Source: Chloroflexota bacterium
GTDB taxonomy: Bacteria; Chloroflexota; Dehalococcoidia; GIF9; UBA5629
NCBI GenBank assembly: GCA_026389695.1
Contig: JAPLHI010000003.1
Span: 1-5,179, forward strand
Length of the DNA stretch: 5,179 bases
Direction: 5' to 3'
Shown here: positions 4,832 to 5,179 of the stretch, piece after piece
Numbering within the stretch: the first letter of the stretch is position 1
How the letters are laid out: the number at the start of each line of letters is the position of its first letter
Translations under genes and position numbers: made by a program
Notes under the pieces: generated by a model
Told to the model about the DNA's origin: nothing
The model's input: the letters and a program-made list of their open reading frames with translations, nothing else
Database searches by the model: none

Positions 4832-5179
4832 ATGAATAATAAATCACATCCACCAACTCTGCAAGAGCTGAAAAAACTCTGCAAGCCATTACGAAATGTT
4901 AATATCGAACACAAAAAAAGTTTTACTCCTCTTGAGAAGCTCGCTATTTGGATTACCGATCGTGTGGGGACAATGGGATTCTTTCTTATTATTTTCGGTT
5001 GGACACTACTCTGGTTGAGTTGGAATCTCCTTGGGCCAATTAATCTAAGATTTGATCCCCTTCCCGCTTTTGCCCTCTGGCTTTTTATTTCTAACATGAT
5101 TCAGATATTTTTAATGCCCTTAATCATGGTGGGGCAGAATCTTCAAAGCAGACATGCCGAAATGAGGGCTGAAGCTGAC
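4832..5179 (+). CDS. DUF1003-family membrane protein, C-terminus beyond the window
   Basis: The 116 visible codons from the ATG at 4832 remain open to the right edge. After a hydrophilic N-terminus (1-35) come two hydrophobic helices: about 47-67 (TMGFFLIIFGWTLLWLSWNL) and about 79-101, which runs into LIMVGQNLQSRHAEMRAEAD. This is the DUF1003 pattern: a GS/GT-MGF helix, a W-N turn, the fDP-P loop (D75-P76-L-P78), a second helix, and an IMxxQNxQ..R.....D segment that in full-length members continues into a cytoplasmic coiled tail. Members are small inner-membrane proteins of unknown function. The N-terminal CKPL sequence before the domain is of the type seen in longer members. The start is set by the -10 box at 4820; no ribosome binding site is present. 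Confidence 0.85.
   Translation, partial: MNNKSHPPTLQELKKLCKPLRNVNIEHKKSFTPLEKLAIWITDRVGTMGFFLIIFGWTLLWLSWNLLGPINLRFDPLPAFALWLFISNMIQIFLMPLIMVGQNLQSRHAEMRAEAD

Noticed and set aside
4813..5097. Minus-strand frame opposite the DUF1003 gene
   Set aside because: The plus-strand frame matches the DUF1003 pattern throughout; this one is low-complexity basic sequence with no start signal.

Overview
The window looks like bacterial chromosomal DNA, moderately AT-leaning, with short genes on both strands and several small membrane proteins. The combination of a CsbD-like protein, a DUF5652-like membrane protein, a DUF1003 protein, a winged-helix/nucleotidyltransferase protein and a decayed piece of a GNAT/ATP-binding protein would fit an anaerobic Chloroflexota (Dehalococcoidia-like) lineage. 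That placement is inferred from gene content only and is tentative.

Left part (1-1135). The N-terminal end of a membrane protein gene runs off the left edge on the minus strand. A gene-poor stretch follows, holding a direct repeat, a 14-bp imperfect inverted repeat and a short hairpin. Next is a 28-bp block (461-488) with the T-arm/acceptor/CCA signature of a tmRNA (ssrA) 3' end. No tmRNA body lies upstream, so this is probably an integration scar or attachment site. A 57-codon reading frame with a near-perfect ribosome binding site runs through it. A CsbD-family gene (minus strand) and a non-coding stretch of about 360 bases come next.

Middle part (1136-3541). A two-helix membrane protein of unknown function is transcribed rightward from an extended -10 promoter. 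It converges on a large minus-strand gene for a 626-residue exported protein made of two copies of a polysaccharide-deacetylase-like domain. The C-terminal copy keeps the DD and His motifs. The N-terminal copy has lost all of them.

Right part (3542-5179). A C-terminal remnant of a GNAT/ATP-binding protein (plus strand) abuts a minus-strand gene for an orphan winged-helix/nucleotidyltransferase protein with a good promoter. A small DUF5652-like membrane protein gene (minus strand) is divergent from a DUF1003 membrane protein gene, which appears to be expressed as a leaderless mRNA and runs off the right edge.

No operon-like multi-gene system is visible: most genes are single transcription units in alternating orientation, and no recombinase, transposase, CRISPR array or complete RNA gene was found. 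The ssrA scar and the gene remnant mark this as a region that has been rearranged. The most distinctive protein is the tandem deacetylase with one decayed half.
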